A stretch of DNA of 64,000 bases, taken from contig NZ_SMOK01000011.1 in NCBI RefSeq assembly GCF_004353925.1, forward strand, positions 310,001-374,000. The letters are read 5' to 3'. The notes beneath the pieces are model-generated. The model was not told where the DNA came from, made no database searches, and was given only the letters and a program-made list of their open reading frames with translations. This document shows, piece by piece, positions 17,029 to 28,125 of this stretch (position 1 is its first letter; every line of letters begins with the position of its first letter). The stretch comes from Pseudomonas sp. H9 (GTDB lineage Bacteria > Pseudomonadota > Gammaproteobacteria > Pseudomonadales > Pseudomonadaceae). The position numbers and the translations under genes are program-made.

Positions 17029-18831
17029 ATGACCGAATCGCTGCTCAATGAACGCGAATTGCGCTTCCAACTCTATGAGTTGCTCGACACCCAAGCCCTG
17101 CTCCAGCGTGCGCGCTACAGCGAGCATGACCGGGCGGTGTTCGACGCTACCCTGGAAACTGCACGCGGCATCGCCGCCGAATACTTCGCCCCGCACAATC
17201 AGAAGGCCGATGCCTGTGAACCGACCTTCGACGGTGAACGGGTCACGCTGATACCCGAAACCAAAGCAGCATGGAATGCCTTCGCCGAGGCGGGCTTTCT
17301 CGCTGCCCACCACGATTTCGAAGACGGTGGCCTGCAACTGCCGGAGGTCATCCTGCGTGCCAGCATGGCTTACTTCAATGCCGCTAACATCGCCACCGTC
17401 GCCTATTCATTCCTGACCATCGGCGCTGCCAACCTGGTCAAGAGCTTCGCCAGCGCGCCGCTGCGCCAACAGTTCCTGGCGCCGATGCTCGATGGCCGCT
17501 TCAGCGGCACCATGGCCCTCACCGAACCCGGCCAGGGCTCGGCGCTGGGTGACCTGCGCACCAGCGCCCGCCCGGCAGGCGACGGCACTTACCGTGTGCA
17601 AGGGCAGAAGATGTTCATTTCCGGTGGCGACCACGACCTGACCGAGAACATCGTGCACATGGTGCTGGCCCGTATCGACGGTGCGCCGGCGGGCACCCGC
17701 GGTATCTCGCTGTTTCTGGTGCCCAAGTACCTGCTCGATGCCGACGGTAACCCGGCTGAACGCAATGATGTGGCCCTGGCTGGCCTGCTGCACAAGCACG
17801 GCTATCGCAACACCACCTCCACCGTGCTCAATTTTGGTGAACGCGAGGGCGCGGTTGCTTACCTGGTGGGTGAAGCCAACAAGGGCCTCTCCTACATGTT
17901 CCAGATGATGAACGAAGCGCGCATTGGCGTGGCCCTCGGTGCCTCGTCGCTGGCCTACCAGAGCTTCATTCACGCGCTGGACTATGCCCGCGAGCGCCCA
18001 CAAGGCCGCTTGCCTGGCATCAAGGACCCGCTGGCGCCTCAGGTACGCATTGTCGAGCATGCCGATGTGCGGCGTATGCTGCTGCAGCAAAAGGTCTATG
18101 CCGAAGGCAGCCTGGCCCTGTGCCTGTACGCCAGCAGCCTGTTTGAGGACGCCCATACCGCCGAGACCGAAGACGACCGCCTGCAGGCTGGCGAGTTGCT
18201 GGACTTGCTGATCCCGATGGTCAAGTCGTATCCGTCGAAGTACGGCGTCATTGCCTCCGACATCGGCATTCAGGTTCTCGGTGGCTCAGGCTACATCCGC
18301 GAGTACCCGCTGGAACAGTACTACCGCGATAACCGCTTGAACCCTATCCATGAAGGCACCGAGGGCATCCACGGCCTGGATCTACTGGGCCGCAAACTGC
18401 TGCAGAACGGCGGCGCAGGGTACCGATTGTTCCTCAGGAACGTTCGTCAGACGTTGACCGAGGCTAGCCGTGACGCGCAATGCGCCGCCTTGGCTTACAC
18501 CCTGGCCGGCAGCCTGGACCGCTTGCAGGACGTCACTGAAAACCTGCTCGGCCAGGTCAGTGCCGATGCCAACCTTGGCTTGTCCAACGCCACCGTCTAC
18601 CTCGATTTGTTCGGCCGTGTACTGGTGGGTTGGCTGTGGCTGCGCATGGGGTTGGTTGCCAGCCGTGCGCTTGCCGCCGGGGCGAGTACCAGTGAAGCGG
18701 ATTTCTATCACGGCAAATTGCAGGCTGCCCGTTACTTCATGGAGTGGGAGTTGGCCGGTATCGAAGCCCAGGCACGCCTGCTGGGGTCGGCGAACCGCAC
18801 CAGTTTTGACATGCAGGACCGCTGGTTCTGA
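17029..18831 (+). CDS. Acyl-CoA dehydrogenase, large DmdC-type with C-terminal extension
   Basis: This encodes a 600-residue flavin dehydrogenase of the large class that carries an extra C-terminal domain, as in 3-methylmercaptopropionyl-CoA dehydrogenase (DmdC) and many Pseudomonas FadE-like proteins. The start ATG at 17029 gives MTESLLNERELRFQ. Motifs are ALTEPGQGSALGDL, GQKMFISGGDHDL, and the catalytic-Glu segment LNPIHEGTEGIHGLDLLGRK. The last 130 residues form the typical helical C-domain. It starts a plus-strand unit with the FadB-like and SDR genes. It may act on a different chain length from the LCAD-type paralogues. Confidence 0.9.
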   Translation: MTESLLNERELRFQLYELLDTQALLQRARYSEHDRAVFDATLETARGIAAEYFAPHNQKADACEPTFDGERVTLIPETKAAWNAFAEAGFLAAHHDFEDGGLQLPEVILRASMAYFNAANIATVAYSFLTIGAANLVKSFASAPLRQQFLAPMLDGRFSGTMALTEPGQGSALGDLRTSARPAGDGTYRVQGQKMFISGGDHDLTENIVHMVLARIDGAPAGTRGISLFLVPKYLLDADGNPAERNDVALAGLLHKHGYRNTTSTVLNFGEREGAVAYLVGEANKGLSYMFQMMNEARIGVALGASSLAYQSFIHALDYARERPQGRLPGIKDPLAPQVRIVEHADVRRMLLQQKVYAEGSLALCLYASSLFEDAHTAETEDDRLQAGELLDLLIPMVKSYPSKYGVIASDIGIQVLGGSGYIREYPLEQYYRDNRLNPIHEGTEGIHGLDLLGRKLLQNGGAGYRLFLRNVRQTLTEASRDAQCAALAYTLAGSLDRLQDVTENLLGQVSADANLGLSNATVYLDLFGRVLVGWLWLRMGLVASRALAAGASTSEADFYHGKLQAARYFMEWELAGIEAQARLLGSANRTSFDMQDRWF

Positions 18832-18866
18832 GGGTTTTCGCCTGCACTTCGTTTTAAGGAATACAC

Positions 18867-20978
<2,112 letters not shown>

Positions 20979-20984
20979 CGCAGA

Positions 20985-21008
20985 GACGCCAGGGGTAACC
21001 CTGGCGTC
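20985..21008 (+). terminator. Perfect 10-bp hairpin with GTAA loop between FadB-like and SDR genes
   Basis: GACGCCAGGG (20985-20994) pairs perfectly with CCCTGGCGTC (20999-21008) around a GTAA tetraloop, immediately after the FadB-like stop codon. No T tract follows, so it may stabilise the upstream mRNA or attenuate rather than fully end transcription. Confidence 0.55.
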
Positions 21009-21036
21009 ATTCACTTTCACAGTTTCCGGTGCCCTG

Positions 21037-21813
21037 ATGAACCTATTCTCCCCTTCCTGCCTCAATGACCGCGTGGTACTCATCACTGGCGCTTCCAGTG
21101 GCATTGGCGCACATCTGGCACGCGTTGCCGCTGCCGCCGGTGCCCGAGTAGTGCTGGCCGCACGCCGTGTCGAGCGCCTGCAGCAACTGGCCGAGGCGCT
21201 GCAACACAACGGTGCCCAGGCCCTGACAGTGGCCATGGACGTGACCGATCGCGCCAGTGTGGAAGCTGCCTTCGATGCCGCTGAAGCCGCCTTCGGTACC
21301 GTCGATGTGGTACTCAACAATGCCGGTATCGGCAATGGCCAGCGCGTGTTGGAGGTCAGCGAAGAAGACTGGCGCAGCATGCTCGCCACCAACCTCGACG
21401 GGGTCTGGCGCGTGGCTCAGTGCGCCGCCCAGCGTCTGGCCAAAGCCAAGCGGCCAGGGAGCATCGTCAATATTGCCTCGATCCTCGGCTTGCGTGTCGG
21501 CACCGGCTACAGCCACTACTGCGCGGCCAAGGCCGGGGTGGTGCAATTGACCAAGTCGCTGGCGTTGGAGCTGGCCCGTTACGACATCCGCGTCAATGCC
21601 ATTGCCCCGGGTTACTTCAAAACCGAGATGAACGACGCCTACTTCGACAGCGACAAGGGCCAGGAATACATCAAGCAAGCCGTGCCGATGCGCCGGCTCG
21701 GGCAGCTCGAAGAACTCAACGGCCCTTTCCTGTTGTTGGCCAGTGCAGCCGGCGCATACATGTCCGGTGCCGTGCTGGCAGTGGATGGCGGCCACTTGGT
21801 GGGTAGCCTGTAA
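21037..21813 (+). CDS. Short-chain dehydrogenase/reductase
   Basis: This encodes a 258-residue SDR. The NAD(P) motif is ITGASSGIGAHLA near residue 15, NNAGIG lies near residue 92, and the catalytic Ser/YxxxK region is SILGLRVGTGYSHYCAAKAG. The start ATG at 21037 follows the hairpin at 20985; an upstream open extension overlaps the FadB-like gene in another frame and is discarded. It is the last gene of the plus-strand beta-oxidation unit. It probably oxidises or reduces a hydroxy/keto group of the pathway intermediate; the exact reaction is unknown. Confidence 0.88.
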   Translation: MNLFSPSCLNDRVVLITGASSGIGAHLARVAAAAGARVVLAARRVERLQQLAEALQHNGAQALTVAMDVTDRASVEAAFDAAEAAFGTVDVVLNNAGIGNGQRVLEVSEEDWRSMLATNLDGVWRVAQCAAQRLAKAKRPGSIVNIASILGLRVGTGYSHYCAAKAGVVQLTKSLALELARYDIRVNAIAPGYFKTEMNDAYFDSDKGQEYIKQAVPMRRLGQLEELNGPFLLLASAAGAYMSGAVLAVDGGHLVGSL

Positions 21814-21887
21814 CGAGCTTTTGATGGCATTACACGGAAGAAATTCTTACCATCCGTGCAAACCACAGCACGTGAACCACAGCATCA

Positions 21888-22841
21888 ATGGACAGCATCG
21901 AGCGCTACCTGCAGGCGGCCACGCGGGATAACACCCGGCGCAGCTATCAGGCAGCGATAGAACACTATGAAGTGAGCTGGGGCGGCTTTCTGCCCGCCAC
22001 CGCCGACAGTGTTGCCCGTTACCTGGCCGACCATGCGCAAACCCATGCCATCAGCACGTTGAAGCAACGTCTGGCGGCGTTGGGACAGTGGCATGTCAGC
22101 CAGGGTTTTCCCGACCCGACCAAGGCCCCCGTGGTGCGCCAGGTGCTTAAAGGCATCCGCACCTTGCACCCGGCCGAGCCCCGGCAAGCCGCGCCGTTGC
22201 AGATCCAGCACTTGCAACAGGCCGTGACTGCCCTGGAAAACGCGGCCAGCCAGGCGCGCGCCCACCACAACCTGCCCGCCCTGCTCCGGGCCCGACGCGA
22301 TGTGGCCCTGTTACTGATCGGCTTCTGGCGCGGTTTTCGAGGCGATGAATTGGCGCGATTGCAGGTTGAGCATATTCACGCACAAGCGGGCCAAGGTATG
22401 TCGATTTTCCTGCCGCGCAGCAAAGGTGACCGTCAGGCACTGGGGGTGCGGCATCAGGCGCCGGCGTTGAAAGTCTTGTGTCCGGTTCAGGCTTACCTGC
22501 AATGGATCGAAGTTGCCGGTATCGCCCATGGCCCGGTGTTTCGCAAACTCGACCGCTGGGGCAACCTGGGCCTTGAGGCGCTGAACAGCAACAGCCTGAT
22601 TGCCTTGCTCCGACGCATTCTGGAACGCAGCGGCGTCCCTGCTGCTTTATATACCGGTCACTCGCTGCGGCGTGGCTTTGCCACCTGGGCCACCAGCAAT
22701 GGCTGGGAGCTCAAGGCCCTGATGAGCCACGTCGGCTGGAAAGACGCTAAATCGGCCTTGCGCTACATCGATGCCTCGGCCTCGTTCGGCGAGCTGGCCC
22801 TGCTTGAAACGGCCCAGCCGCAGCGCTTGATTCAATCCTGA
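21888..22841 (+). CDS. Tyrosine recombinase / site-specific integrase, stand-alone
   Basis: This encodes a 317-residue tyrosine recombinase. The N-terminal SAM-like DNA-binding domain (MDSIERYLQAATRDNTRRSY) is followed by a catalytic domain with the first Arg in WRGFRGDELARL, then GHSLRRGFATWA (His and second Arg), LMSHVGWKD (second His) and the nucleophile Tyr in LRYIDAS. All expected catalytic residues are present, so it looks active. No excisionase, prophage genes, attachment-site duplication or tRNA is nearby, and a REP-unit fragment follows it. It could be a housekeeping or relic integrase; the target is unknown. Confidence 0.87.
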   Translation: MDSIERYLQAATRDNTRRSYQAAIEHYEVSWGGFLPATADSVARYLADHAQTHAISTLKQRLAALGQWHVSQGFPDPTKAPVVRQVLKGIRTLHPAEPRQAAPLQIQHLQQAVTALENAASQARAHHNLPALLRARRDVALLLIGFWRGFRGDELARLQVEHIHAQAGQGMSIFLPRSKGDRQALGVRHQAPALKVLCPVQAYLQWIEVAGIAHGPVFRKLDRWGNLGLEALNSNSLIALLRRILERSGVPAALYTGHSLRRGFATWATSNGWELKALMSHVGWKDAKSALRYIDASASFGELALLETAQPQRLIQS

Positions 22842-22854
22842 AGTCCTTGTGAGG

Positions 22855-22988
22855 GGAGCTGGCTTGCAAGCAGCTGTTTTTACGGCCGCTGCGCAGCCGA
22901 TCGCGGGGCAAGGTCCGCTCCCACCGGACCTACCCTGCTGCTAGCGACACAAGCGGGCTTACTGTGGGAGCGGGCTAACCCCGCGATG
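22855..22988. repeat. Fragment of the 150-bp array unit plus a REP
   Basis: The stretch 22863-22926 nearly duplicates the second half of the 150-bp unit at 4.7-5.35 kb (GCTTGCAAGCAGCTG, TTTTACGGCCGCTGCGCAG and GATCGCGGGGCAAGG segments). A second, inverted REP-like sequence GTGGGAGCGGGCTAACCCCG follows at 22963-22982, next to the glycerate kinase stop codon. Confidence 0.8.
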
Positions 22989-24143
22989 CTATGTGTCTGA
23001 CAGGCCGCAATCGCGGGCACAACGCCACAAACGGGCAATGTCCCGGGCCCGGGCTTGCAGCAGCTCTGGGGCCTGGGCGCAGGCCTGCTCCAGGCTCATC
23101 GGGCCATTGGTCAGGGCGAATGCAGCGTCGATGCCGTGGGCATACAACTGTTCATAACCCTCGCCCAAGGTTCCGGCAATCACCACCACCGGCACCCCTT
23201 GGCGTTGGGCGATGCGGGCCACCCCGAATGGAGTTTTGCCGCGCAGCGTCTGGGCATCGAAACGCCCTTCACCGGTAATCACCAAGTCGGCACCGTGTAC
23301 CGCCTGCTCAAGCCCGGCGAGTTCGGCCACCACTTCAATGCCAGGGCGGAATGTCGCCTGCATGAAGGCCTTGGCGGCAAAGCCCATGCCGCCTGCGGCA
23401 CCGCAGCCTGGAAAGTCACGCACGTCTTCGCCCAGCAGCCGGGCGCAATGGTCGGCAAAATGCCCAAGGGCCTGATCCAGCGCCTTGACTTGCTCGGGGC
23501 TGGCGCCTTTTTGCGGGCCAAAAATAGCCGAGGCGCCATTGCCGCCGCACAACGGGTTATCGACATCCGCCGCCACTTCCAGGCGTACCTCGGCCAGCCG
23601 TGGGTCCAGCGCGCTGGCATCCAGGCGTGCCAGATTTGCCAGGGCCAGGCCGCCTTCGGCCAGCCTTTGCCCGTGGGCATCGAACAGTTGCAGGCCAAGG
23701 GCGCGCAACATCCCGCTGCCCGCGTCATTGGTGGCGCTGCCGCCAATGGCAAGAATGATACGCCGGGCACCGGCGTCCAGCGCTGCGGCAATCAGTTCAC
23801 CGGTGCCATAGGTGCTGCTGCGGCATGCATCGCGCTGTGCCAGGCTCAGCAACTGCAAGCCACTGGCCTGGGCCATCTCGATGATTGCAGTGTGACTCTC
23901 GGCCAACCAGCCCCAGCTGGCCAGCACCGGCTCAGCCAATGGCCCCTGAACCTGCTGCTGACGCACTTCACCCTGGCAGGCGGCAACAATCGCTTCCATG
24001 GTGCCTTCGCCGCCATCAGCCATCGGGCACGTGACCACGTGCGCCTGAGGCCAGATCTCCGTCAGCCCGCGGCCGATGGCCTGCGCCACCCCTTCGGCAC
24101 TGAGGCTGTCCTTGAACGAGTCGGGGGCGATGACGATTTTCAT
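22989..24143 (-). CDS. garK: Glycerate kinase (GarK/GlxK class II)
   Basis: This encodes a 384-residue glycerate kinase that phosphorylates D-glycerate, normally to 2-phosphoglycerate in this class. It begins MKIVIAPDSFKDSLSAEGVA at ATG 24143, the hallmark of the family, with PMADGGEGTMEA near residue 45, AIGGSATNDAGSGML and VITGEGRFDAQTL further on. Length is normal. An upstream open extension to 24212 lacks a better start. It lies downstream of a CdaR-type regulator on the same strand and near an MFS sugar-acid transporter, which fits a glycerate, glucarate or galactarate role. Confidence 0.92.
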   Translation of the reverse strand: MKIVIAPDSFKDSLSAEGVAQAIGRGLTEIWPQAHVVTCPMADGGEGTMEAIVAACQGEVRQQQVQGPLAEPVLASWGWLAESHTAIIEMAQASGLQLLSLAQRDACRSSTYGTGELIAAALDAGARRIILAIGGSATNDAGSGMLRALGLQLFDAHGQRLAEGGLALANLARLDASALDPRLAEVRLEVAADVDNPLCGGNGASAIFGPQKGASPEQVKALDQALGHFADHCARLLGEDVRDFPGCGAAGGMGFAAKAFMQATFRPGIEVVAELAGLEQAVHGADLVITGEGRFDAQTLRGKTPFGVARIAQRQGVPVVVIAGTLGEGYEQLYAHGIDAAFALTNGPMSLEQACAQAPELLQARARDIARLWRCARDCGLSDT

Positions 24144-24247
24144 GGGGATTCTCCTGCTCCAGATCGATGCATGCTGACAGCAAGACGCGGCTTGAGCTTC
24201 TGTCAGATGCACAAAGCGGATGTTCCAGCTTTGGTCAGTTTGCCCAG

Positions 24248-25348
24248 TCAGGCGTCGGCTGCCAGCAACTGTAGCCCCAGGTACAGGCTCAGCATGCCCT
24301 CCAGGCGCAACGGATCGACTTCACTCAGTTCGGCAATCCGCTCCAGGCGATAGCGCAGGCTGTTGCGGTGAATGCCCAGGGCGTCGGCACAGGCCTGGCT
24401 CTGCCCGTCATGGGCGCACCAGGCGCGCAAGGTCGCGAGCAATTGGCCGCTGGCGTCTTTGGCGCGGATGCGCTGCAAGGGCTCAAGCAACTCGTCGAGC
24501 GCATCATCGTTGCGGTGGCGCCAAAGCAGCGCCGGCAAGCGGTAGCGAGCCAGCGTGAGGGTTCGCTCAGCGGGCAACACTTCCCGACCGTAGGCCAGCA
24601 AATCGCGAACTCGACGGTAGCCTCGGCGCAGCTGCTCAAGGCTCTGTGCCGGCGAGCCAATGGCCAAACGCTGCACCTGCCAGCCGTGGCGCTGCAGTTT
24701 ATCCAGCAGCCGCACCTCATCCAGCGTCGCGCTGGCCGGGCGGCACCACAGCAGGGATTGCCGTGCCGGGCTCACACACCAACTGTCCGGATAACGGCTC
24801 ATCAGCCAGCTGGCCAGGGTTTCGGCGGCCGGGCCACTTTCCAGCTCGAACAAGCACGGCACCCGTGGCAACTGCGGCTTGAGCCCTAACTGTCGGGCTT
24901 CATCCACCAACCGCGGAGAATCCCCAGAGCCGCCCAACAGCAAGGCCAACAGGTCATCGCAGCGCTGCCGCCGCCATTGCTGTTCCACCTGCATGTGCCG
25001 CTGGGCCAGGAGCATTTCCGCAGTCATGCGCACCAGTTGTGCGTACGTGCGCAGCTGTTGAGGGTCGCCGGTCAGGCCGAGCACCCCCATCAAACGCCCG
25101 TCAAGCATCAGCGGCAAATTGATGCCCGGCTGAACGCCCTTCAGGCACTTGGCTGCTTCAACGTCCAGCTCGACAATGCGGGCGTTGGCCAGCACCAATT
25201 GCGCGCCTTCATGGCGGGTGTTGATGCGCTCCGGCTCACCACTGCCGAGGATCAGGCCCTGGCTGTCCATCACGTTGACGTTGCACGGCAAAATAGCCAT
25301 CGCCCGATCGACGATATCTTGCGCCAGATCATGGTCCAGTTCGAACAT
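24248..25348 (-). CDS. cdaR: CdaR-type sugar-diacid transcription regulator
   Basis: This encodes a 366-residue regulator of the CdaR/SdaR family, which activates glycerate, glucarate and galactarate genes in response to the diacid or glycerate. The N-terminal sensory domain (MFELDHDLAQDIVDRAM) spans about residues 1-135. A central domain follows, and the C-terminal PucR-type helix-turn-helix reads CADALGIHRNSLRYRLERIA. Start ATG is at 25348. It is divergent from the MFS transporter gene at 25510 and upstream of glycerate kinase, so it probably controls both from the intervening region. Confidence 0.9.
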   Translation of the reverse strand: MFELDHDLAQDIVDRAMAILPCNVNVMDSQGLILGSGEPERINTRHEGAQLVLANARIVELDVEAAKCLKGVQPGINLPLMLDGRLMGVLGLTGDPQQLRTYAQLVRMTAEMLLAQRHMQVEQQWRRQRCDDLLALLLGGSGDSPRLVDEARQLGLKPQLPRVPCLFELESGPAAETLASWLMSRYPDSWCVSPARQSLLWCRPASATLDEVRLLDKLQRHGWQVQRLAIGSPAQSLEQLRRGYRRVRDLLAYGREVLPAERTLTLARYRLPALLWRHRNDDALDELLEPLQRIRAKDASGQLLATLRAWCAHDGQSQACADALGIHRNSLRYRLERIAELSEVDPLRLEGMLSLYLGLQLLAADA

Positions 25349-25509
25349 GGGAGGATCCTTGTTGTCGCAATGATTGGTCCGCGGCACAGCAGGCCGCCAG
25401 AAATGCTGTGCACAAGCACAAAGACAGCCACGGCCCTCTCACCGAGACTCATCGCAGCAGCCGCCTTGATGCAGGCTGCGGCGATAAAAATAAACGAAGA
25501 GAGCAAATC

Positions 25510-26838
25510 ATGTCATACAGCCCTGCCCCTGACCAAGGCCACGACGACTCCCGCAACGCGCTGTATCGGCGCATCACTCTGCGGCTGATCCCCTTCATCT
25601 TTATCTGCTACCTGTTCAATTACCTGGACCGGGTCAACGTTGGCTTTGCCAAGTTGCAGATGCTCGATGCACTGAAATTCAGTGAAACCATTTACGGCCT
25701 CGGTGCCGGTATCTTCTTCATCGGCTATGTACTGTGCGGTTTGCCCAGCAACCTGGCGCTCAACCGCTTCGGTCCACGACGCTGGATCGCACTGATGATG
25801 ATCGCCTGGGGCACGCTGTCGACCTGCCTGCTGTTCGTCACCACGCCCATGGAGTTCTATGTACTGCGCCTGTTCACCGGCGCAGCGGAAGCGGGCTTCT
25901 TCCCGGGCATCGTGCTGTACCTCTCGCGCTGGTTCCCGGCCACCCGCCGCGGGCGGATCATGGCCTTGTTCATGTCGGCCATTCCGGTGTCCGGCTTGCT
26001 TGGTGGGCCGTTCTCCGGCTGGATCCTCAACCATTTCGCCGCCGGTCAGCATGGCCTGGCGGGTTGGCAGTGGATGTTCCTGATTCAAGGTATCCCCACG
26101 GTCATCCTGGGCATCATGGCCGTGTTCCTGCTCAGCGACGGTTATGCCACCGCCAAATGGCTGAGCCCGGCTGAGCGCGAGATGATCAAGCATGATCTGG
26201 CGATCGATGCCGCCAGCAAGCCGGTGACTGTCAGTGACAGCCTGGTGTCTGTATTTACCAACCCGATGATCTGGACGTTCGGTTTCGTCTACTTCTGCAT
26301 CCAGAGCGGTGTGTATGCGATCAACTTCTGGTTGCCGTCGATCATCAAGAGCCTGGGCTTCAGCGACGCCCTGCTGATTGGCTGGTTGAGCGCCATTCCT
26401 TACTTGCTGGCAGGCGTGTTCATGTTGCTGGTGGGTCGCTCGGCCGACTTGCGCAATGAGCGGCGCTGGCACTTGGTGGTGCCGATGCTGATGGGCGCTA
26501 TCGGTCTGTTGATGGCGGTGAACTTTGCCAGCAACCCGGTCATTGCCATGCTGGGCCTGAGCATCGCCACCATGGGTGCCCTCACCGGCTTGCCGATGTT
26601 CTGGCCAATGCCTACTGCGCTGCTCAGTGCCGGTACTGCAGTGGCGGGCTTGGCGATCATCAACTCGGTCGGGCAAATGGCCGGCTTCCTCAGCCCCTAC
26701 CTGGTGGGCTTCATCAAGGACCAGACCGGTTCGACCGATGCCGCCCTGTATTCACTGGCTGGCCTGATCGTAGTCGGTAGCCTGGTGGCCCTGCGCGCCT
26801 CACGCGCCCCCAGCGCGGTGACCCAACCGGCAAGCTGA
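25510..26838 (+). CDS. MFS transporter, anion:cation symporter family (sugar acid/tartrate-like)
   Basis: This encodes a 442-residue inner-membrane permease with about 12 membrane segments. The N-terminus LYRRITLRLIPFIFICYLFNYLDRVNVGFA is typical of the ACS family (glucarate, galactarate, tartrate and phthalate transporters); only its core is quoted as LIPFIFICYLFNYLDRVN. Start ATG at 25510 gives MSYSPAPDQGHD. Divergent placement next to CdaR and glycerate kinase supports uptake of a sugar acid or hydroxy-diacid. The specific substrate is not shown by the sequence. Confidence 0.88.
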   Translation: MSYSPAPDQGHDDSRNALYRRITLRLIPFIFICYLFNYLDRVNVGFAKLQMLDALKFSETIYGLGAGIFFIGYVLCGLPSNLALNRFGPRRWIALMMIAWGTLSTCLLFVTTPMEFYVLRLFTGAAEAGFFPGIVLYLSRWFPATRRGRIMALFMSAIPVSGLLGGPFSGWILNHFAAGQHGLAGWQWMFLIQGIPTVILGIMAVFLLSDGYATAKWLSPAEREMIKHDLAIDAASKPVTVSDSLVSVFTNPMIWTFGFVYFCIQSGVYAINFWLPSIIKSLGFSDALLIGWLSAIPYLLAGVFMLLVGRSADLRNERRWHLVVPMLMGAIGLLMAVNFASNPVIAMLGLSIATMGALTGLPMFWPMPTALLSAGTAVAGLAIINSVGQMAGFLSPYLVGFIKDQTGSTDAALYSLAGLIVVGSLVALRASRAPSAVTQPAS

Positions 26839-26846
26839 CGGTGTAG

Positions 26847-26916
26847 GTAGGAGCGGGCTTGCCCCGCGATTGCGGTGTATCAGACACATCGCATCGCGGG
26901 GCAAGCCCGCTCCCAC
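26847..26916. repeat. REP doublet (REPIN)
   Basis: GTAGGAGCGGGCTTGCCCCG and its inverted copy ending GCCCGCTCCCAC flank a short spacer, forming a REPIN just past the MFS stop codon. Confidence 0.9.
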
Positions 26917-27038
26917 AGTGTCGCTTATGCAAATATGCAGATTCACCCTGCAGTTTTATCGATTGTATTGAGCAAATTTGCACTGGTAGGATCCGGCGAT
27001 CCTCTAGCGGAAAATCAATAACAATGCAGGGAGAAGCG

Positions 27039-28109
27039 ATGACCGCGCACGTTCAAACGCCAGCCGAAACACCGGTTCTGGCCCAGGTCCGTAACCATAT
27101 CGGTCACTTGACCCTCAATCGCCCCGCCGGCCTCAACGCCCTGACCCTGGACATGGTGCGCCGCCTTCAGGCTCAACTTGATGCCTGGGCCCACGACGCC
27201 GATGTGCATGCCGTGGTGCTGCGCGGCGAAGGCCCCAAGGGCTTTTGTGCAGGGGGTGACATCCGTTCGTTGCACGACAGCTACAAGGCCGGCGACAGCC
27301 TGCACCGGGATTTTTTCATCGAAGAATATGCCCTCGATCTGTGCATCCATCATTACCGCAAGCCCATCCTCGCCTTGATGGACGGCTTCACCCTCGGTGG
27401 CGGCATGGGCCTGGCCCAAGGTGCAGACTTGCGTGTTGTTACCGAACGCAGCCGCCTGGCCATGCCAGAAGTCGGCATCGGCTACTTCCCAGATGTCGGT
27501 GGCAGCTACTTCCTGTCCCGCGTGCCCGGTGAGCTGGGCACCTACCTGGGCGTCAGCGGCGTGCAGATCCAGGCGGCGGATGCGCTGTACTGCGGCCTGG
27601 CAGACTGGTACGTGGACAGCAGCAAACTGGCGCAGCTCGATGAACGCCTCGATGCCCTGACGTTCAGCGATTACCCGCTCAAAGACCTGCAAGGCGTACT
27701 CGCCAAGCTGGGTACCCAAACGCTGGACAACCCGCCACTGGCCAAGCTGCGCCCGGCCATCGATCACTTCTTTGCCCTGCCCGACGTCAGCAGTATCGTG
27801 GAACAACTACGGGCGGTAACCGTGGCCGACAGCCACGAATGGGCAGTGAACACCGCAAACCTGCTGGAAACCCGTTCGCCGCTGGCCATGGCAGCCACCC
27901 TGGAGATGCTGCGCCGCGGCCGTCACCTGAGCCTGGAAGATTGCTTCAAGATGGAGTTGCACCTGGATCAGCAGTGGTTCGAGCATGGCGACCTGATCGA
28001 AGGCGTGCGGGCCCTGATCATCGACAAGGACAAACAGCCACGCTGGAATCCGCCGACCCTTGCCGAGCTGGACCGTTCGCGGGTGGATCAATTCTTCGAA
28101 GGCCTGTGA
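27039..28109 (+). CDS. 3-hydroxyisobutyryl-CoA hydrolase (HIBCH-type crotonase)
   Basis: This encodes a 356-residue crotonase-fold thioesterase. It has [14 protein letters not shown] near residue 70 (oxyanion hole), [20 protein letters not shown] near residue 120 and [19 protein letters not shown], with the Glu and Asp that mark 3-hydroxyisobutyryl-CoA hydrolases rather than ordinary hydratases. The start at 27039 is chosen because GGGAG lies seven bases upstream; an ATG at 27024 also exists in frame. The protein would release 3-hydroxyisobutyrate in valine breakdown. It is 16 bases from the following isobutyryl-CoA-type dehydrogenase, supporting that pathway. Confidence 0.9.
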   Translation: MTAHVQTPAETPVLAQVRNHIGHLTLNRPAGLNALTLDMVRRLQAQLDAWAHDADVHAVVLRGEGPKGFCAGGDIRSLHDSYKAGDSLHRDFFIEEYALDLCIHHYRKPILALMDGFTLGGGMGLAQGADLRVVTERSRLAMPEVGIGYFPDVGGSYFLSRVPGELGTYLGVSGVQIQAADALYCGLADWYVDSSKLAQLDERLDALTFSDYPLKDLQGVLAKLGTQTLDNPPLAKLRPAIDHFFALPDVSSIVEQLRAVTVADSHEWAVNTANLLETRSPLAMAATLEMLRRGRHLSLEDCFKMELHLDQQWFEHGDLIEGVRALIIDKDKQPRWNPPTLAELDRSRVDQFFEGL

Positions 28110-28125
28110 GGCCTGGAGTACGCAG

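Noticed and set aside
21813..22990. Integrative element carrying the tyrosine recombinase
   Set aside because: No attachment-site duplication, tRNA, or cargo was found; the flanks are ordinary catabolic genes.
25513..26676. 387-codon minus-strand ORF over the MFS transporter
   Set aside because: Composition is rich in His, Gln and Arg with no motif, typical of an antisense shadow.
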